Assembly: GCA_003342815.1 (NCBI GenBank) | Contig: PTEX01000205.1 | Coordinates: 764,252-828,251, forward strand | Length of the DNA: 64,000 bases | DNA from: Eudromia elegans | Lineage: Eukaryota; Chordata; Aves; Tinamiformes; Tinamidae | Reading direction: 5' to 3' | Shown here: positions 1 through 31,500 of the stretch, piece after piece | Numbering within the stretch: position 1 is the stretch's first letter | Layout of the letters: every line of letters begins with the position of its first letter | Notes under the pieces: generated by a model | Seen by the model: the letters and a program-made list of their open reading frames with translations, nothing else | What the model was told of the DNA's origin: nothing | Databases searched by the model: none | Made by a program: the position numbers and the translations under genes

Positions 1-1395
1 CTCCACTGTGTACGCTTTTATTTTCCCTACCTCTTCATTTATTTAAAGATGTTTTAGTTCCTATGCTGCTGAAGAGGTTTGTGAGACATCACTCTTCCAT
101 AGGTAGGATTGCCTGAATAACGTCCATAATATTCTTTGGTGCATTTGTCAAGTATTATCCAAGTTACCACCGATCCTACTTTAGCCCGAGGATAAAGTCC
201 AGCGTACTTATCTCGCACGGTTATCATGCTAGAGGGAAAAGCAGTCCTGGAGACAGAGCAACAAACCCAGAGAACTCTGGAGTATCTTCTGTTTGCTTCC
301 TTTAATCTTTACCTTGGGCCCTGGCAAAAAATGTTGGTGGCTTTGACGCATGTTTGACTGCGTCTTGTGATTTTTAAAGACCTTGTGTTAATTGCTGTTT
401 CAATGAAATAGCAATTAATAGAGTGAGATTCAGGTGTTGTCGTCCAGGTGCTAGACAGTACGCACGGTAGCCTGGCCAGATTCCAGCCAGGAGCTCGGGA
501 AGCAGCCGGGTGGATGCGCGGCTCCGTGGGCAAGGCACGGGCTGGGCGCGCGGAGCCCCTCGCTGTGCTGCTGCTCCGAGGGATTGCGGTGGGAGACGCT
601 CCTGCCTCGGCTGCAGCGTGTTGAGGGGAGCTGCAGGTCATTGACCAGTGACCATCCCTTAGCAAAGAGCTGTTGGAGGTGGTGGGGAAGCCGCAGCACC
701 TTTAATGGGAGTCTTGTTGGGGAGCGCGGGGGTTTCGCTCCCTGGGGGAGAGGAGCTTTCCGGACTCTTCATCAAACCTTGTTTTTTTTTTTTTTAATCT
801 AACTACTTCGGTTATTTCCGAACAATTGCTGTTAAATCTCAGCGTCCCTAGTGATTGCAGAGTTCAGACTTCATTTTTATAAAAGCCTGTGTTTCTTGTG
901 GCTTTATGTGATTGACAACGCTGACAACGTGGCAAAAAGTGACTTGGCTCTGGCCTTGCTGGATCTGCCTTTGTTTCCTGAACTCCCATCCCAGAGACGC
1001 CACACGCGGCCCTTGCTTAAGATGAGGACCTCATTGCGCAGCCCTCCCTTGCCGCTCTGAGCCGGGCTGGAGCCCTCGATCCCAGTCTGGCGCCGGTGGT
1101 GAAGCAGGGACAGCCTCCCTCGTGGCTTGGGTATTTAGTCACGTGCGAGTCTCTCCTTGCTTGGTTTTGTTTTCTTTCAAGCTTAGAGTTGGCATGAAGA
1201 GGGGTAGGGTTTTTTTCTTTCTTTCTGCTCCCCTCCCACGTGCTGGAGGTGACGTGTGCCAAAGCGAGCGGGGCAGATAAAGGGTTGAGCAAAGTGCATC
1301 CACCCCTCGGCCGCCGCGGGAGAGCGGGCGTGCGCGGCGCTGCCTTTGGGCGTTTGGAAGGCTGGGAAGGAAGCCCAGATCCCACGGCTTCTGCC
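1..1395. other. upstream flank and 5' region of MELTF
   Basis: No gene was recognised here. Positions about 480-760 are GC- and CpG-richer than their surroundings and could be an upstream promoter segment or a non-coding 5' exon. Nearer the start codon there is an E-box CACGTG at 1237-1242, and a T/C-rich tract precedes it at about 1208-1235. No TATA box is placed convincingly. The short open frames on both strands lack splice signals or family motifs and look like chance. The transcription start of MELTF cannot be set from sequence alone. Confidence 0.5.
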
Positions 1396-18112
<16,717 letters not shown>

Positions 18113-18168
18113 CGCCGCCATGAAGAGGGGCCGTGCAGCGGGAGCCCGGGGGAACCACGCGCTGTGTA

Positions 18169-18174
18169 AATAAA
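18169..18174 (+). terminator. MELTF poly(A) signal AATAAA
   Basis: A canonical AATAAA lies 57 bases after the MELTF stop codon, giving a very short 3' UTR. It is the first such hexamer after the stop. The PIGZ start codon follows about 165 bp later, so MELTF 3' processing and PIGZ initiation share the same small region. Confidence 0.75.
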
Positions 18175-18302
18175 GGAGATGTAACAAATACACAAGGAAA
18201 GGAAGGACGCGTTGCTCAGGCTCTGGCTCTCGAGCCCCACTCCCTCCTTGCTCCCGCTTTCCCTGGACGATCCCTCTCCTCCCCTTTAGCGCGGCGCGCG
18301 GG

Positions 18303-18321
18303 CGGCGCCCCCTGGCGGCGC
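18303..18321 (-). promoter_or_regulatory. near-consensus CTCF motif in the MELTF-PIGZ gap
   Basis: Bases 18305-18318 read GCGCCCCCTGGCGG. This is the reverse complement of the CTCF core CCNCNAGGGGGCGC with one departure (C for T in the TGGTGG part). It lies 22 bp before the PIGZ ATG and 130 bp after the MELTF poly(A) signal. Such a site in the gap between two tandem genes would suit an insulator or a promoter-proximal loop anchor, but occupancy is not shown by sequence. Confidence 0.55.
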
Positions 18322-18339
18322 GGCGGGGCCGTGGCGGCC

Positions 18340-21300
18340 ATGGCGGCGCTGCGGGCGCTGTGGGCGCTGCTGGCGGCGCTGCGCCTGGGCTGGTGCCTCC
18401 TGCCGCAGGCCGCCTACCTGCACCCCGACGAGTTCTTCCAGGCGCCCGAGGTCATGGCAGGTACCGCGGGCGCGGGGAGGCAGCGAGCGGGCGGCGCGGG
18501 GCCCGGCAGCGCCGAGCGCGTGGCTGCACGGCGGGTGCACGGAGCCGTCACGGTGCTCCGGTGCACGTCGCGATGTGCTTGGGGCGATGCACAGTGAGCC
18601 GCTCCCGGGAGCGGAGCTGTGCGCTCTGGGGGATGCACGGCGGGTGCACGGAGCTGTCACACTGCTCCGCTGTGCATAGCTGCACGCTCAGGGGCATGCA
18701 CAGCTCGTGTGCAGCTGTCAGGCTGCTCCGGTGTACGGAGCTGTGCACTCAGGGGGATGCACAGCAGGTACACGCAGCCCGTGCACTGCTCCGGTGCACA
18801 GNNNNNNNNNNNNNNNNNNNNNNNNNNNNNNNNNNNNNNNNNNNNNNNNNNNNNNNNNNNNNNNNNNNNNNNNNNNNNNNNNNNNNNNNNNNNNNNNNNN
18901 NNNNNNNNNNNNNNNNNNNNNNNNNNNNNNNNNNNNNNNNNNNNNNNNNNNNNNNNNNNNNNNNNNNNNNNNNNNNNNNNNNNNNNNNNNNNNNNNNNNN
19001 NNNNNNNNNNNNNNNNNNNNNNNNNNNNNNNNNNNNNNNNNNNNNNNNNNNNNNNNNNNNNNNNNNNNNNNNNNNNNNNNNNNNNNNNNNNNNNNNNNNN
19101 NNNNNNNNNNNNNNNNNNNNNNNNNNNNNNNNNNNNNNNNNNNNNNNNNNNNNNNNNNNNNNNNNNNNNNNNNNNNNNNNNNNNNNNNNNNNNNNNNNNN
19201 NNNNNNNNNNNNNNNNNNNNNNNNNNNNNNNNNNNNNNNNNNNNNNNNNNNNNNNNNNNNNNNNNNNNNNNNNNNNNNNNNNNNNNNNNNNNNNNNNNNN
19301 NNNNNNNNNNNNNNNNNNNNNNNNNNGGGGGATGCACAGCAGGTACATGCAGCCTGTGCACTGCTCTGGTGCACAGAGCTGCACACTCGGGAGGATGCAC
19401 AGCAGGTACACGCAGCCCGTGCACTGCTCTGGTGCACGTGGTTGCTCCGGAGGATGCACTGTGGGTCCCTGCAGCCTGTGTGCTGCTGCGGTGTGTGTAG
19501 CTGTGCGCTCGTGGTGCTCCTGGCTGCTTGCACAGACACGTGCTCACAGGGTAGGTTTGGGTGGTAGGTGTGCACAGCTGTACCTATAGGCTGTGTGCTT
19601 GTGTGGGGCACCGAGCTGCTATGTACAGCTGGTGCACTTACCAAATGCACCTGATCAGTGCACAGGGCTGGTGCGTGTGGTCTGTGCACTTATAACCATT
19701 TTGCTTACCTGGCATGCACTGCTGATGTACCTGTCCAGGACACAGCAAGGCTGCATAGCCAGAAAATACTTCTGGCGCGCTTCCCTGGTACATAGAGCCA
19801 GCACACTTGCCCCGTGCACTTACAGGGCACATGTGGCAGGCACATGTGTCCTGTGTGTGCAGGCAGCAGGCCTGCCTGGCACCCCTGCCCCGAGAGCTGC
19901 GCAACAGACCTGCTCTGGGGCCACATTTGCACTGGCAGCCCTTGTAACATGTGCGCTGGGAAGAGGCTAAAGCTGTATTTTGAAATATGTAACCACATTA
20001 CCACCGCATAGCATCAGTTTTTTAGATACACCTGCAGTCCAATGCTGCAAATGCCAAGTAGAGATTTGCTTAGAAAGTGGGTAACTTGAAGAACTGACCA
20101 GCCTCGCTGGTACTCCATTTAAGTTACAAAGCAGTTCTCATGAACAACCAGCCTTGTGGCTCATCTAAAACTCTAGGTGACTGCCTTTCTGTTATTGCTG
20201 TTTTCTGTTACCTTAGTAAGTAGTGCCTAGAGCTGTTTGGCCTCATTTTTTTTTCCTCAAAGCTTTATAAATATTAATGGAATGGTCCTAAAAATTTTAG
20301 GGCTGATAGCAGTCTCAAAAGTTCACACTGCGCTGCATCATGATGCCTCTCATCTCACCTCATCTGTATCCCTAATACGCAAGGTTGATTAGTGAATAAA
20401 ATCTATTATATTACATTCTTATTTTTTCTTTTTTCCTCCCTCTCTCTATAGGAGATATCTTAAACCTTCAGGTGTATTACCCCTGGGAGTTCCTTTCCAG
20501 CTCTCCTTGCAGAACAGTTGTTTTCCCATTAATGACCTCTGGAGTTACCTACTGGGTGATCAAGTGTTTGCAGCAGCTGGACATATGGTCAGGTTGCATC
20601 AACAGCTACACCCTTCTTGTATCACCTCGCCTTCTCTTCACTATCTTGTCTTTCATACTTGACTATAGCGTGTATCGATTAGCTCCTTTCTGGGAAGCAG
20701 ATCCATGGAAAGCGCTGGTACTTCTTGCTGGATCACACGTCACATTGGTGTTTTATACGAGGACTTTTGCCAACGCGCTCGAAGGACTTCTCTTTGCTCT
20801 TCTGATGGTTTTGGTTTCTTCAAGAAGGTCTGGTGGCAGTTCAGCAGAGCCTGCAAGTAGCCATCTTATAGGAATTGTAACTGTTGCTGGGTTTTTCAAC
20901 AGGCCAACCTTTCTAGCCTTTGCTCTAATGCCGCTGCTTTATTGGGTAGGTTTAAATATTGACTCTCAAAAGAGCATTAAAGCTGGCATAAACCACTTCC
21001 TGAAGCTAGTGCCATGTGCGTGCTTTACTGCTGCTTTTTTCATAACGGCTGACACTTGGTATTTTACCTCCATGAAATTAGACAACATCTGCGACTTTGA
21101 AAATAACAGTCTATTTGAAATAATAGCTCAGTTAAATCAGAAAATAATAGTGACTCCTCTAAATTTTCTCCGCTATAATCTTAATCCCCATAATCTTGCA
21201 CAACATGGAAGTCACCCACGAGTTACACATTTTATGGTCAATGGGATAATGCTCTTTGGGATCCTACATATTCTGGCCATTGGTGCTGGATTTAAGATGT

Positions 21301-22013
21301 TAAAGAAATGTATCTATATAATACCACGGATCAAGTCGTATCACCACGGGCCATCTCGGATATTAGTGAATTCTGATGGCAACTCAATATTGTTGTTGTT
21401 TTACTTTTTTCCTTTGGCATTTCTCTCTCTCTTCAGTCACCAGGAACCTCGGTTTCTCATTCCTCTCATCTTACCATTAGTCCTGTTCAGCGCGTCATGG
21501 AACAGAGCTGTGAGGTGGAAACCTGTCATTATTGTTTTCAATGTTCTTGGGGCTCTGCTGTTTGGATGCTTACATCAGGGGGGACTCATCCCATGCTTGT
21601 TTCACTTGGAGCAGCTCATGCATTCTCCAGAGTCCTCCAACCATCCAGGACACTATATTCTCCTCTTTGCTCACACCTACATGCCTCCGAGGTCTCTGCT
21701 CAATATCAAGAAGGGAGATACAAATATAGAAGTAATTGATCTGGCTGGGTCTGAAGAAGAAACTCTCTGCCAAACAGTAGGACAGCAAGTAAACAATTTT
21801 ACCTGCAGTGATTGCCATTTTTTTGTTATAATCCCTGGTACAGTCAGATCCACTATTACAAAATGTGGTGTCTCGTTCAAGAATGAGACTCTAATATTTC
21901 CACACTTATCCATGGAAGATCCACCCCAACTATCCTTTCTATTTAGCGAAAATTGGAGAAGTCAGTTAGGACTATACATCCTCCAACTAGACATAGCTCA
22001 ACAGAATCTTTAG
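18340..22013 (+). CDS. PIGZ: GPI mannosyltransferase 4 (SMP3 homologue)
   Basis: Coding exons are 18340-18460 and 20452-22013, joined GT-AG in phase 1, giving 560 residues (human 579). The product is a multi-pass ER glycosyltransferase of family GT22. It transfers the fourth, alpha-1,2-linked mannose from dolichol-phosphate-mannose onto the third mannose of the GPI core. Visible motifs are the N-terminal luminal catalytic loop YLHPDEFFQ (26-34, with the acidic pair Asp30/Glu31), FNRPTF around 189-194, and HQEPRFLIP around 370-378, the GT22 equivalent of HKE.RF. Many hydrophobic segments separate these motifs. The start is the first ATG in a strong CpG context (GGCCATGG) and aligns with the family N-terminus. 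Intron 1 holds the minisatellite and the assembly gap. Its neighbour MELTF is itself GPI-anchored. Identity is secure. Confidence 0.96.
18590..19500. repeat. GTGCA-rich minisatellite (61-63 bp unit) in PIGZ intron 1
   Basis: Units recur at about 61-63 bp: the shared 'ATGCACAG' core begins at 18633, 18696 and 18757 before the gap and at 19332, 19395 and 19454 after it. The most alike copies flank the gap. Each unit carries several GTGCA/TGCAC words and the block CACTGCTCYGGTGCA. Degenerate TGCAC-rich sequence continues to about 19970. The spacing across the gap would fit roughly nine units, if the gap length is real. The open frames spanning this stretch on both strands are artefacts of the repeat and the N run. 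Confidence 0.9.
18802..19326. other. assembly gap (525 N)
   Basis: An unbroken run of N inside the tandem repeat of PIGZ intron 1. The repeat on both sides explains why assembly failed here. The true length and copy number are unknown. Confidence 0.99.
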
Positions 22014-24395
22014 ACTTCAAGAGCACTACATTCTAGTTTTTTGTTTCACTTTGGCTCTGCCCAAAAGTTCTATGACATCTTTCACTTCACAAACATACAT
22101 ATTGTGAGCTCTCCTTATTGTCTTTATTTCTTTTCTTCTTGCTCTTAATATTCATCAGTGTTGTCAGTTCTGGTTAGAACCTGGTTAAAATCTGAGGGCC
22201 ACTCAGTTCTTGTGAAGTCTTGTGAAGAAACAGGAAGCTAGAACCCTCCAAAACATTGATTTGAGGTCAGTTCTCTCCACGTAACTGTTTTTTTTGTATG
22301 TCTTAGATCCTCTGATAGAGGGTTTGTGGGTTGTTGCTGCAAATTTGCTAAGCTTCTGGAGAGAGGACTCCAAATAAGATGGAAGTTGCTGTGACCCGAA
22401 GTGTTGTACTTTTAGGCTCTTAAAAAATCAGAACGTCTCTCAGTGATTAGATCAACTGCAGTCATAATGTACTTAGCACTACTGGAGTATTGTCTGCTGT
22501 TACTCTTGGATGGCCCTTTTCCAGAAAGTCCTTGGTAATCTAAAAGAATTTTGATTTAGAACACAAAAGAAACTTCAGCATAGGCATTTGTGATAAATCC
22601 TAAAAATCGAAATGCTGTTTTGCCTGGCAAATGTTCATTGCGCCAGTTCCCTTCTCATGGACACAGGTATCACACATTGCAAGTTGAGGCTGCTGGCTGT
22701 TGTGCAGCTGCTGATGGAGCGAGCAGTGCTTCCCTTTCCCACTCCACTGTGCGCTGCTCTCTCTCCTTTCATGGCTCTGCCACCAGAAGTGGTGCACGTG
22801 CGTCCTTGCAGCGAGTTGGGTTAAGGAGGTAAGCAGACAGAGAACTTAGAGGATTTGATCTTTTAATGGTTTTGACTACAAAAATCAGAATGGGTGAGGT
22901 TGGAAGGAAACTGGGCATCATCTAGTCCAGTCCCCCCTCCTCAGGCAGGGTGATCTTGAACAGGTTGCCCAGGACCATGTCCAGATGACTCTAGATCTCT
23001 AAGGATGGAGACCTCACAGCCTCTCTGGACTAGGTGTTCCACTGTTAAGTCACCCTCATAGCTTAAAAGTTTTCTTTGGACTCAAATGGATTTTGCTGGT
23101 TTCAGTTTGTGCTTGTTGCTTCTCATCCAGTCACTGGGCACCACTGAAAAGAGTCCAGGCTATCTTCTTTATACCTTCCCTCTCTGATATATATAAACAG
23201 CAGTAAGCTCTCTCCCTTAGCCTTTCCTACAGAGCCTAAATGATCCTCACGTTCTCAGCCCTTCCTCATGACAGGGGCTCCAGCCCCTTAATCCTCTTAG
23301 TTGTCTTTTCCTGGACTCGCTCCAGGAAGTCTATGTCTCCCTCATGCTGTGAAGCCTAGCCCTGGACACAGCGTTCTACATCTGACCAGGGCTGAGGCGA
23401 TGGATCTCCTCCCTTGGCCTCTTCCTGATGCCATCAGCCTTCCTGGCCACCATGGCACATTGCTGGATTGCAGTCAACTTCTCAGCCCCAAGGACCCCAG
23501 GTTCTTCTCTGCAATGTTATTTTCTGGCAGGTGAGCCTCCATTCTGTGCTCATGTGTGGAGTTATTTCTCTCTAGCTGCAGGACTTTTCGCTTCCCTGTG
23601 TTAAAAGTTTCCTCTGCCTATCTGAATGGAAAATTGCTTCCATGAACCTCATCGTCTCTAGTAGTATTAGATTTGGGAATTTCAAAAACTTGGCGCAGAA
23701 TCACTCCTATGGCTCGATGACTTCCATGCCATTGCAGGCAATCTGTGGTACATCCAACCTGGCCCTCAAATACAAATGCAGACCTGAAACACACCACTTC
23801 TGACTTACCAGATAGATCTGTGTCACTTATGCCAAACATGTTCGTTTTTTATCTTTCCCTTCCTTGCACAATCAAGTCTTTGTGGGTGGCCATTTTACAC
23901 TGAGTTCTAGAGACTGTGTATTTAGTTATCCGTGATATTCTTTTTACATTATGTGATCTAAAAATCTAAGCATCCTCAGTTATCTAAGCTCACTTATGTA
24001 AGCATCCAGCCATCTAATGAGGAAATGCTAACAGTTTTAGCCTCAAGTATCTTGTCGGCTACAGCAGCTGAATTAAACCAGCACAGTGCATCACACAAGA
24101 TGGATACATCTTTTTCCACATATGTAGTCAGGATGGCTAATTGGGCATTTTTTTTCCCCTGAAAAGCAATTCTTTTAGGCCTGTTTTACCTCTGAAGTAT
24201 CCTTGCAAACCTTCTTTGCCACCATGGACCTAAGGTATGCTTCTAGGACAGCTATGAATTTTCTGATATTTCTTCACCTGCCTGTCAAGTGGACTGTTAT
24301 CCAATCCACCACCACTAACATCATCAACGTTTTTAATGCTCTCTTGGTTTGAAGATTGCAACGTGGTACAGACAACAACTCTGAAGGCAATGCCC
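22014..24395. other. PIGZ 3' flank, intergenic, between convergent PIGZ and NCBP2AS2
   Basis: This stretch holds the PIGZ 3' UTR, a CR1 fragment (22881-23620) and otherwise unrecognised sequence. I see no plus-strand AATAAA before 24400; an ATTAAA at 24072-24077 is a possible late PIGZ poly(A) signal, which would give a 3' UTR of about 2 kb through the CR1 copy. No other gene is supported. Confidence 0.5.
22881..23620 (-). mobile_element. CR1 LINE fragment (3' part, antisense)
   Basis: The plus strand gives the typical avian CR1 antisense signature: GGTTGGAAGGAAACTGGGCA, CATCTAGTCCAGTCCCCC, AGGTTGCCCAGGACCATGTC, and further on GGACTCGCTCCAGGAAGTC. About 740 bp are recognisable, covering the 3' UTR and the end of ORF2. 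It is 5'-truncated and diverged, so it is not active. Confidence 0.85.
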
Positions 24396-24408
24396 ATTAG
24401 GAACTGTT

Positions 24409-24414
24409 TTTATT
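24409..24414 (-). terminator. possible NCBP2AS2 poly(A) signal
   Basis: The minus strand reads AATAAA here, about 350 bp after the NCBP2AS2 stop. It is the first hexamer I noticed downstream, which would give a modest 3' UTR ending near 24390. Confidence 0.5.
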
Positions 24415-24761
24415 TTAAGTTCTTTAATCACACACTTAAAGTGTCAATGGCCAGTACTTAGAGCGGTGTCTGCATGTACCTTCTCTCCGTTACTGCGTAT
24501 TGTAGAAGTGTAAACCGCTTGTGAAATGAAAATCCATCGTGTCAGAAAGCAGCTTTGCCATCTGCCTCTGAGGGGAAGGCAACTGGACGGGCACCTCACG
24601 GCACATTTCAGGGTACAGCTGGGATCTGGCCTCCACGCCGCTGTCAGGCCTCCTCCCGTCCCCAGGTCGCCGCTCTCCTCCCGGCGCGGGCCTCACCGGG
24701 CTCTCCGGCCGCTGCGCTGTGAGCCAGGGCCCGGGCGTCGTCTCCTCCCGCCGCTGCGGCC

Positions 24762-26967
<2,206 letters not shown>

Positions 26968-28555
26968 ATGGCGAATGACTCCCCAGCCTCACAGGAGAAC
27001 TAAAGCTGCACTGTAAATGTCACGAGCCATGAAATAAGTCTGTTGCACACAAATTGAAGCAACTAGCAATTCACAGAAACTCCTGTCAGTGTCGCTGTGG
27101 TCACTTAGTGTATGCAATATCTCTTCCGTTTTAAAGCCTACTTACAATACCAGGATCCAAAGCATTGGAGAAGTGCATTAATACAGAGGACTTGCACAGG
27201 GTTTTAAGCACTGGTATGCACAAGACTTTGGTTTCTAACTGCTGCTGTAACTCTTTAAAATAGAACCAAGATTTAACACTATGGTGCTTTCTTCCACTGG
27301 TGAAAACTTGATAATTCTGTCACTGGATTTTGTTTACATTAGTGTCACAGGGTACAGAAGGAGGTTTCTGTATGTTTCAGAGGTGAAAGGAATATTTAAG
27401 GAGCCTAAAGGGGATAGAAGAGCAAATTCTAGGGAAAACTTAAAGTTGCAGATTTTTCTTAAGGCTACTGGATTACAGCAGCCATGTCAACTGGTGCAGT
27501 TTCTTTGTCGAGCTAGTAAATACACATGGAGGTCACAACAAAGCAAGCTGAGGAACAGAGTCCAGGAACCATAAAGTAAGAAGCTACTGTAGCAGATAGC
27601 AGAAAACAGATCCTCAAAGTCTTCTACAGAGTAAAATGGGATTGCATGACTTTTGTTAATCCACTTGACTCTGTGGAATGCAAAGTACAGGACATTTATA
27701 AATTATAATGCTAGTCTGATAGCTCTCTACAGCCCTCCTGCTTGCCGAACGATATCTTCTGTGCACTTACAAAGTTGTCATAGAGCCAATTTGTTTAAAA
27801 AAAATTGAGAGCCTTACTTTCTACTGAACATGTGGTGAGAATTATAAAATAATTGCAGGATTTTTTTTCCCCCTGTGGATCCTGTTGCCATTGTCAGTGA
27901 TTGGATTCTGTTGTACTGCAGACATAGGAAAAGTAATCTGTGCTCATAACATCTGTGAAATCAGCCTGCTGGAAGATAGAGTCGGAATGGAGCTGCTGTA
28001 GGGTTGTTTGCTTTTATGGAATTCTGAGTTCTTTTGAAACTGCAATTCACAAAGTTTTTCCAAATATTTTATTGTTTGTTTCTTCTTAAAATATCAGGTC
28101 TGTAAAACTTGATCTTTCCTCATTGAGGATATTTTTGGAAATATTGATGCGTTTATTGCATAGGACTTGTCACAATTGTTACATTAGGTTGGAAATGCCA
28201 TAAGATAAAGTATTTGCAAAAAGACTTCGCTTATGTTGAGTTTTTTTGTGCTTTTGTCAGAACAATTTTTTGTGCTTGGTCACAGTAATTTTGACAATAG
28301 TTCAAATTTTGTAGAAGAAAATTAGATTTTTCCAGGAGCACTTGGTCCTGGTTTGCAAACAAGACTTTTAGCAAAGTTGTTTTTGTGCTTTTTTTTTTTT
28401 CCTGCACAGTGCATTTGACGATGAGTTTACAGCCTGTAATCTGCTCTAGGAAACCTGTGAAGTTTATTTTTCACTGTATTGGATTTTGTATACAAACTTG
28501 CCCGTTCCCAAAAACTTTAAAGTCGCTTTCAAATAAAGCTGCAACAGTAAAATTG
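26968..28555 (+). other. NCBP2: NCBP2 3' UTR
   Basis: This extends from the stop codon to just past the AATAAA at 28532-28537. It is AT-rich with no other supported frame. The length of about 1.6 kb is typical for this gene in vertebrates. The end point is inferred from the hexamer, followed by a T-rich stretch after 28565. Confidence 0.65.
28532..28537 (+). terminator. NCBP2 poly(A) signal AATAAA
   Basis: A canonical hexamer in the context TTTCAAATAAAGCTGC, with a GT/T-rich downstream element starting near 28563 (TTCAGTTTTGTTTTATTTG). It is the best 3' end for NCBP2 in this region. Confidence 0.7.
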
Positions 28556-31500
28556 ATGAGCTTCAGTTTTGTTTTATTTGAATTGTTGAGAGAAAAAAGT
28601 TGTAGTCAGATTCTTGACTATATCCCTTATTCCATTGTCTTTTAATTTGGAGAGTGTAAATAGTCCTTTGCTTTGACCCAACAGCCTTGAAACACCTTGA
28701 AAGATTTTTGTGTAGTACTCCTCCTTTTGTTCCTTTTGCATTATAGAAGAGAAATTAGTTACTAGTGTTTAAGCTGATATAGAAGTCCTTGATGTGTGGT
28801 GAGTAGTTTTCAGGATGTCCTTTGTTACACCAATGAGATGTAAAGTTATTTTTCATTATGAGTACTGCAAGACAGTCATCCTCAAATTAAATAGGTCTTG
28901 CTAGTAATGCACTAGTGGAGTTGTTAATTAGTTTTTCCACTTTTGTGTTTGTTTGTTATTTTGTCTGTTCACACTCCACATACTTAGCAAAGACAAGTTG
29001 ATTGTCTTTAGAACTGATTTTAAGAGTATGCAAATTTTGTTTGTGAACCTATCCCTGGAACTGTAGAAATGAGGCAACTTATTGGTGCCACATGCTCCTG
29101 AGATTGTCATGGAACTAATTTTAAAAATAATTAAAATTTAACCTTCCTCCTAAGTTGTTATCCAAGCACCACAAAAACAATGAACAATGCTACCCTCCAC
29201 CTTACCACAAAGAGAAATGTTACCTCCATGAGGTGACTTAATTTGTGTGTAACCTGTGTTGAGTAAAGCAGACGGTTGGGCCATAGCTGATACCCATCAG
29301 TTCGTTTCTGCGTAATGCTATCTTTAAAGGTTAAATGCTCTGACTAGCGGTGTGAGGTAAGTCCCTTGAAAAAAATGGTCCTGTCAGTATAATAAAAATC
29401 TTTTTGTAAATTGTGCAGACTAACAAACTGTATTCTTGGAGTAAATCTTAAAAGTAATTTCTGCAAGTATCAAAAGGCCACTTTCCTCTTTGCATTTACT
29501 ATTCTGCAGAGGTAATTGATTAATTATATTGTTACATACCTGCAGCCACACTGCTGGGGCCATATCCAAGAACTTATCCTCTTAGGCTCAAGAACCCCAT
29601 TAGAGATAGTAATTGCTTGACAAGAAACTTCTGAGCTGCCTAAGAGTCTAGCATCTCTTAGCATATATCCTGGTTATTCTGTGTAGTATATAAAGCCATA
29701 GCATACTGCCTGCTAAAGATCTTTGCTTCCTAGACTCAGTTCTGGATTGCACTGGATCTTTTGGGGCTCTGCAGAGATTCTGGGCAGTACCACAAGCCTC
29801 TTCCTGGGATGACATACAAGGAATTTCCATGCAGGTATGTAAAGTAGTGGTGAGTCCTTGTTTTAAGAGGAACTCCATTACTCCATGGCTTAGCATATGA
29901 ATCTCTCTGCAGACTGCATAGTCTTAGCTGCTTATTGCTACTTTTGCTGTGACTAAATTTGGCCAAAACAGTTACCTAAGAGTACACAACCTGAAAGACA
30001 TATACCTGTTTGCACACAGAAAGGCCAAATACACGTTATTGTTGTTTTTTGATTTTATTGCTTTTGTAGAGTCCTACAGGAGACGAATGCTTTTTAAAAC
30101 CCTTTCTTGACTGTAAGAACATTAGTTCAGACTGAAAGCTTCGCCTGTAACACCTCTCTGTTTGCTCTCTAGTGCTCTCTACTGGATTGCACTTTAATTT
30201 GTTCTCTTTCAAGGAGGTCTGCCCTGGTGTGAACCTGCACCACTGTGCCAAAGGTTGTGTAAGGAGTTGAGGCAGAATAGGATAAGCCAAGCTCTACACA
30301 GAGAAATTGAAAGAGCTTCAGTCCAAAACAGTGTGTGTTTGAGTAAAACCTGAGGGAATGCTTGAGAAAAACGCTGTTATTCAGGGCCTTGAGGTTGAGT
30401 ATGTTTCCATATGTAAGACCATATCTTCAGTCTTTTTTTGTTTGTAATTAGAGACATCCCTATGTTTGGGGTTCTTGCTGCTGTGTGTGTGTGTTTTGGT
30501 TTTTTTTTTTTTTCCTGGTTTTCTGAAGTGGCCTATTGATTAAGTGTTCTGAAATGAACCTTTTATTTTAGTAAGAATGTTATTAAACCACAATTTATGT
30601 TTTTTTAACTATGATTAAAAGACCATATTTCTCTTTCAGAAGAATTCCCTTGAAAAAAATGGGAAATAAAATCTGCTATTTTGGTATCTCTTTGTTTACA
30701 TGCCACATAAATTAGCTTAACTGAATCTACCTATACTAAAGTTTCTGGACAATGAAACTTCTCTGTCCCAAACTAGTCTTCTCACGCAGTTTCAGTTTCA
30801 GGAGGAGATACTGATTTTTTCTAATTGGAACAAAAGTAGAGCTTTAATTTAGAGATGTATGCAACTCTAAAATCCATTTTTTTTTTTTGTAAAAATAATG
30901 TTCTATTTTAATTACTTCAAAGCTGTTTCCAAAATATATTCAGTAGCAAAAAATTTCTCTCTCCAAGGCAAACTTTTTCACTGACTTACCAGGAAGAGGC
31001 TTCAAGAGGGAAGGATTTCAGCAGACCCTGTTTCATTCCTATCTGTGCAGACGTTATTATATTATTAGGTATTAAAAGTTAATACTGTCTTAAAATTGTA
31101 ACTCATTTGCAGTTTGAACTGCAACATGGTAAGCTTGTGTTGTTTTTCCAATTTTCCTTCATTAGTTTAAAATAATACTTTTTTAAAAAAAATACTTTAA
31201 GTGTATTTGTACATTTGCAGGATGAACAGTGTTTCTACTTTAAGTAGAAAAGAAGGTTGCTAGTTTGATCCTAGCCATCTCATTACAGACTGGTGTTTTT
31301 TGTGGGAGTATCTCTAATACCACTGTTTTGCAAGAACTTTGATTGTTTTTTTATGCAAAATAGAGCAGAAACCTTGTCAGCTTGTCACACTGCCACAAGA
31401 TGTCATGAGAAGCCGTGTCTCGCTTCTGGATGAGTGCGCCGGGTGAATCTTGGGCAATCAGTTCAGCCAAGTGGTTAGTCTGCAAAGCTGCTCTTAAGGA

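Noticed and set aside
18360..19689. Several frames of 236-409 residues on both strands across the N run
   Set aside because: N codons cannot stop translation and the tandem repeat removes stops by periodicity. These are artefacts in PIGZ intron 1.
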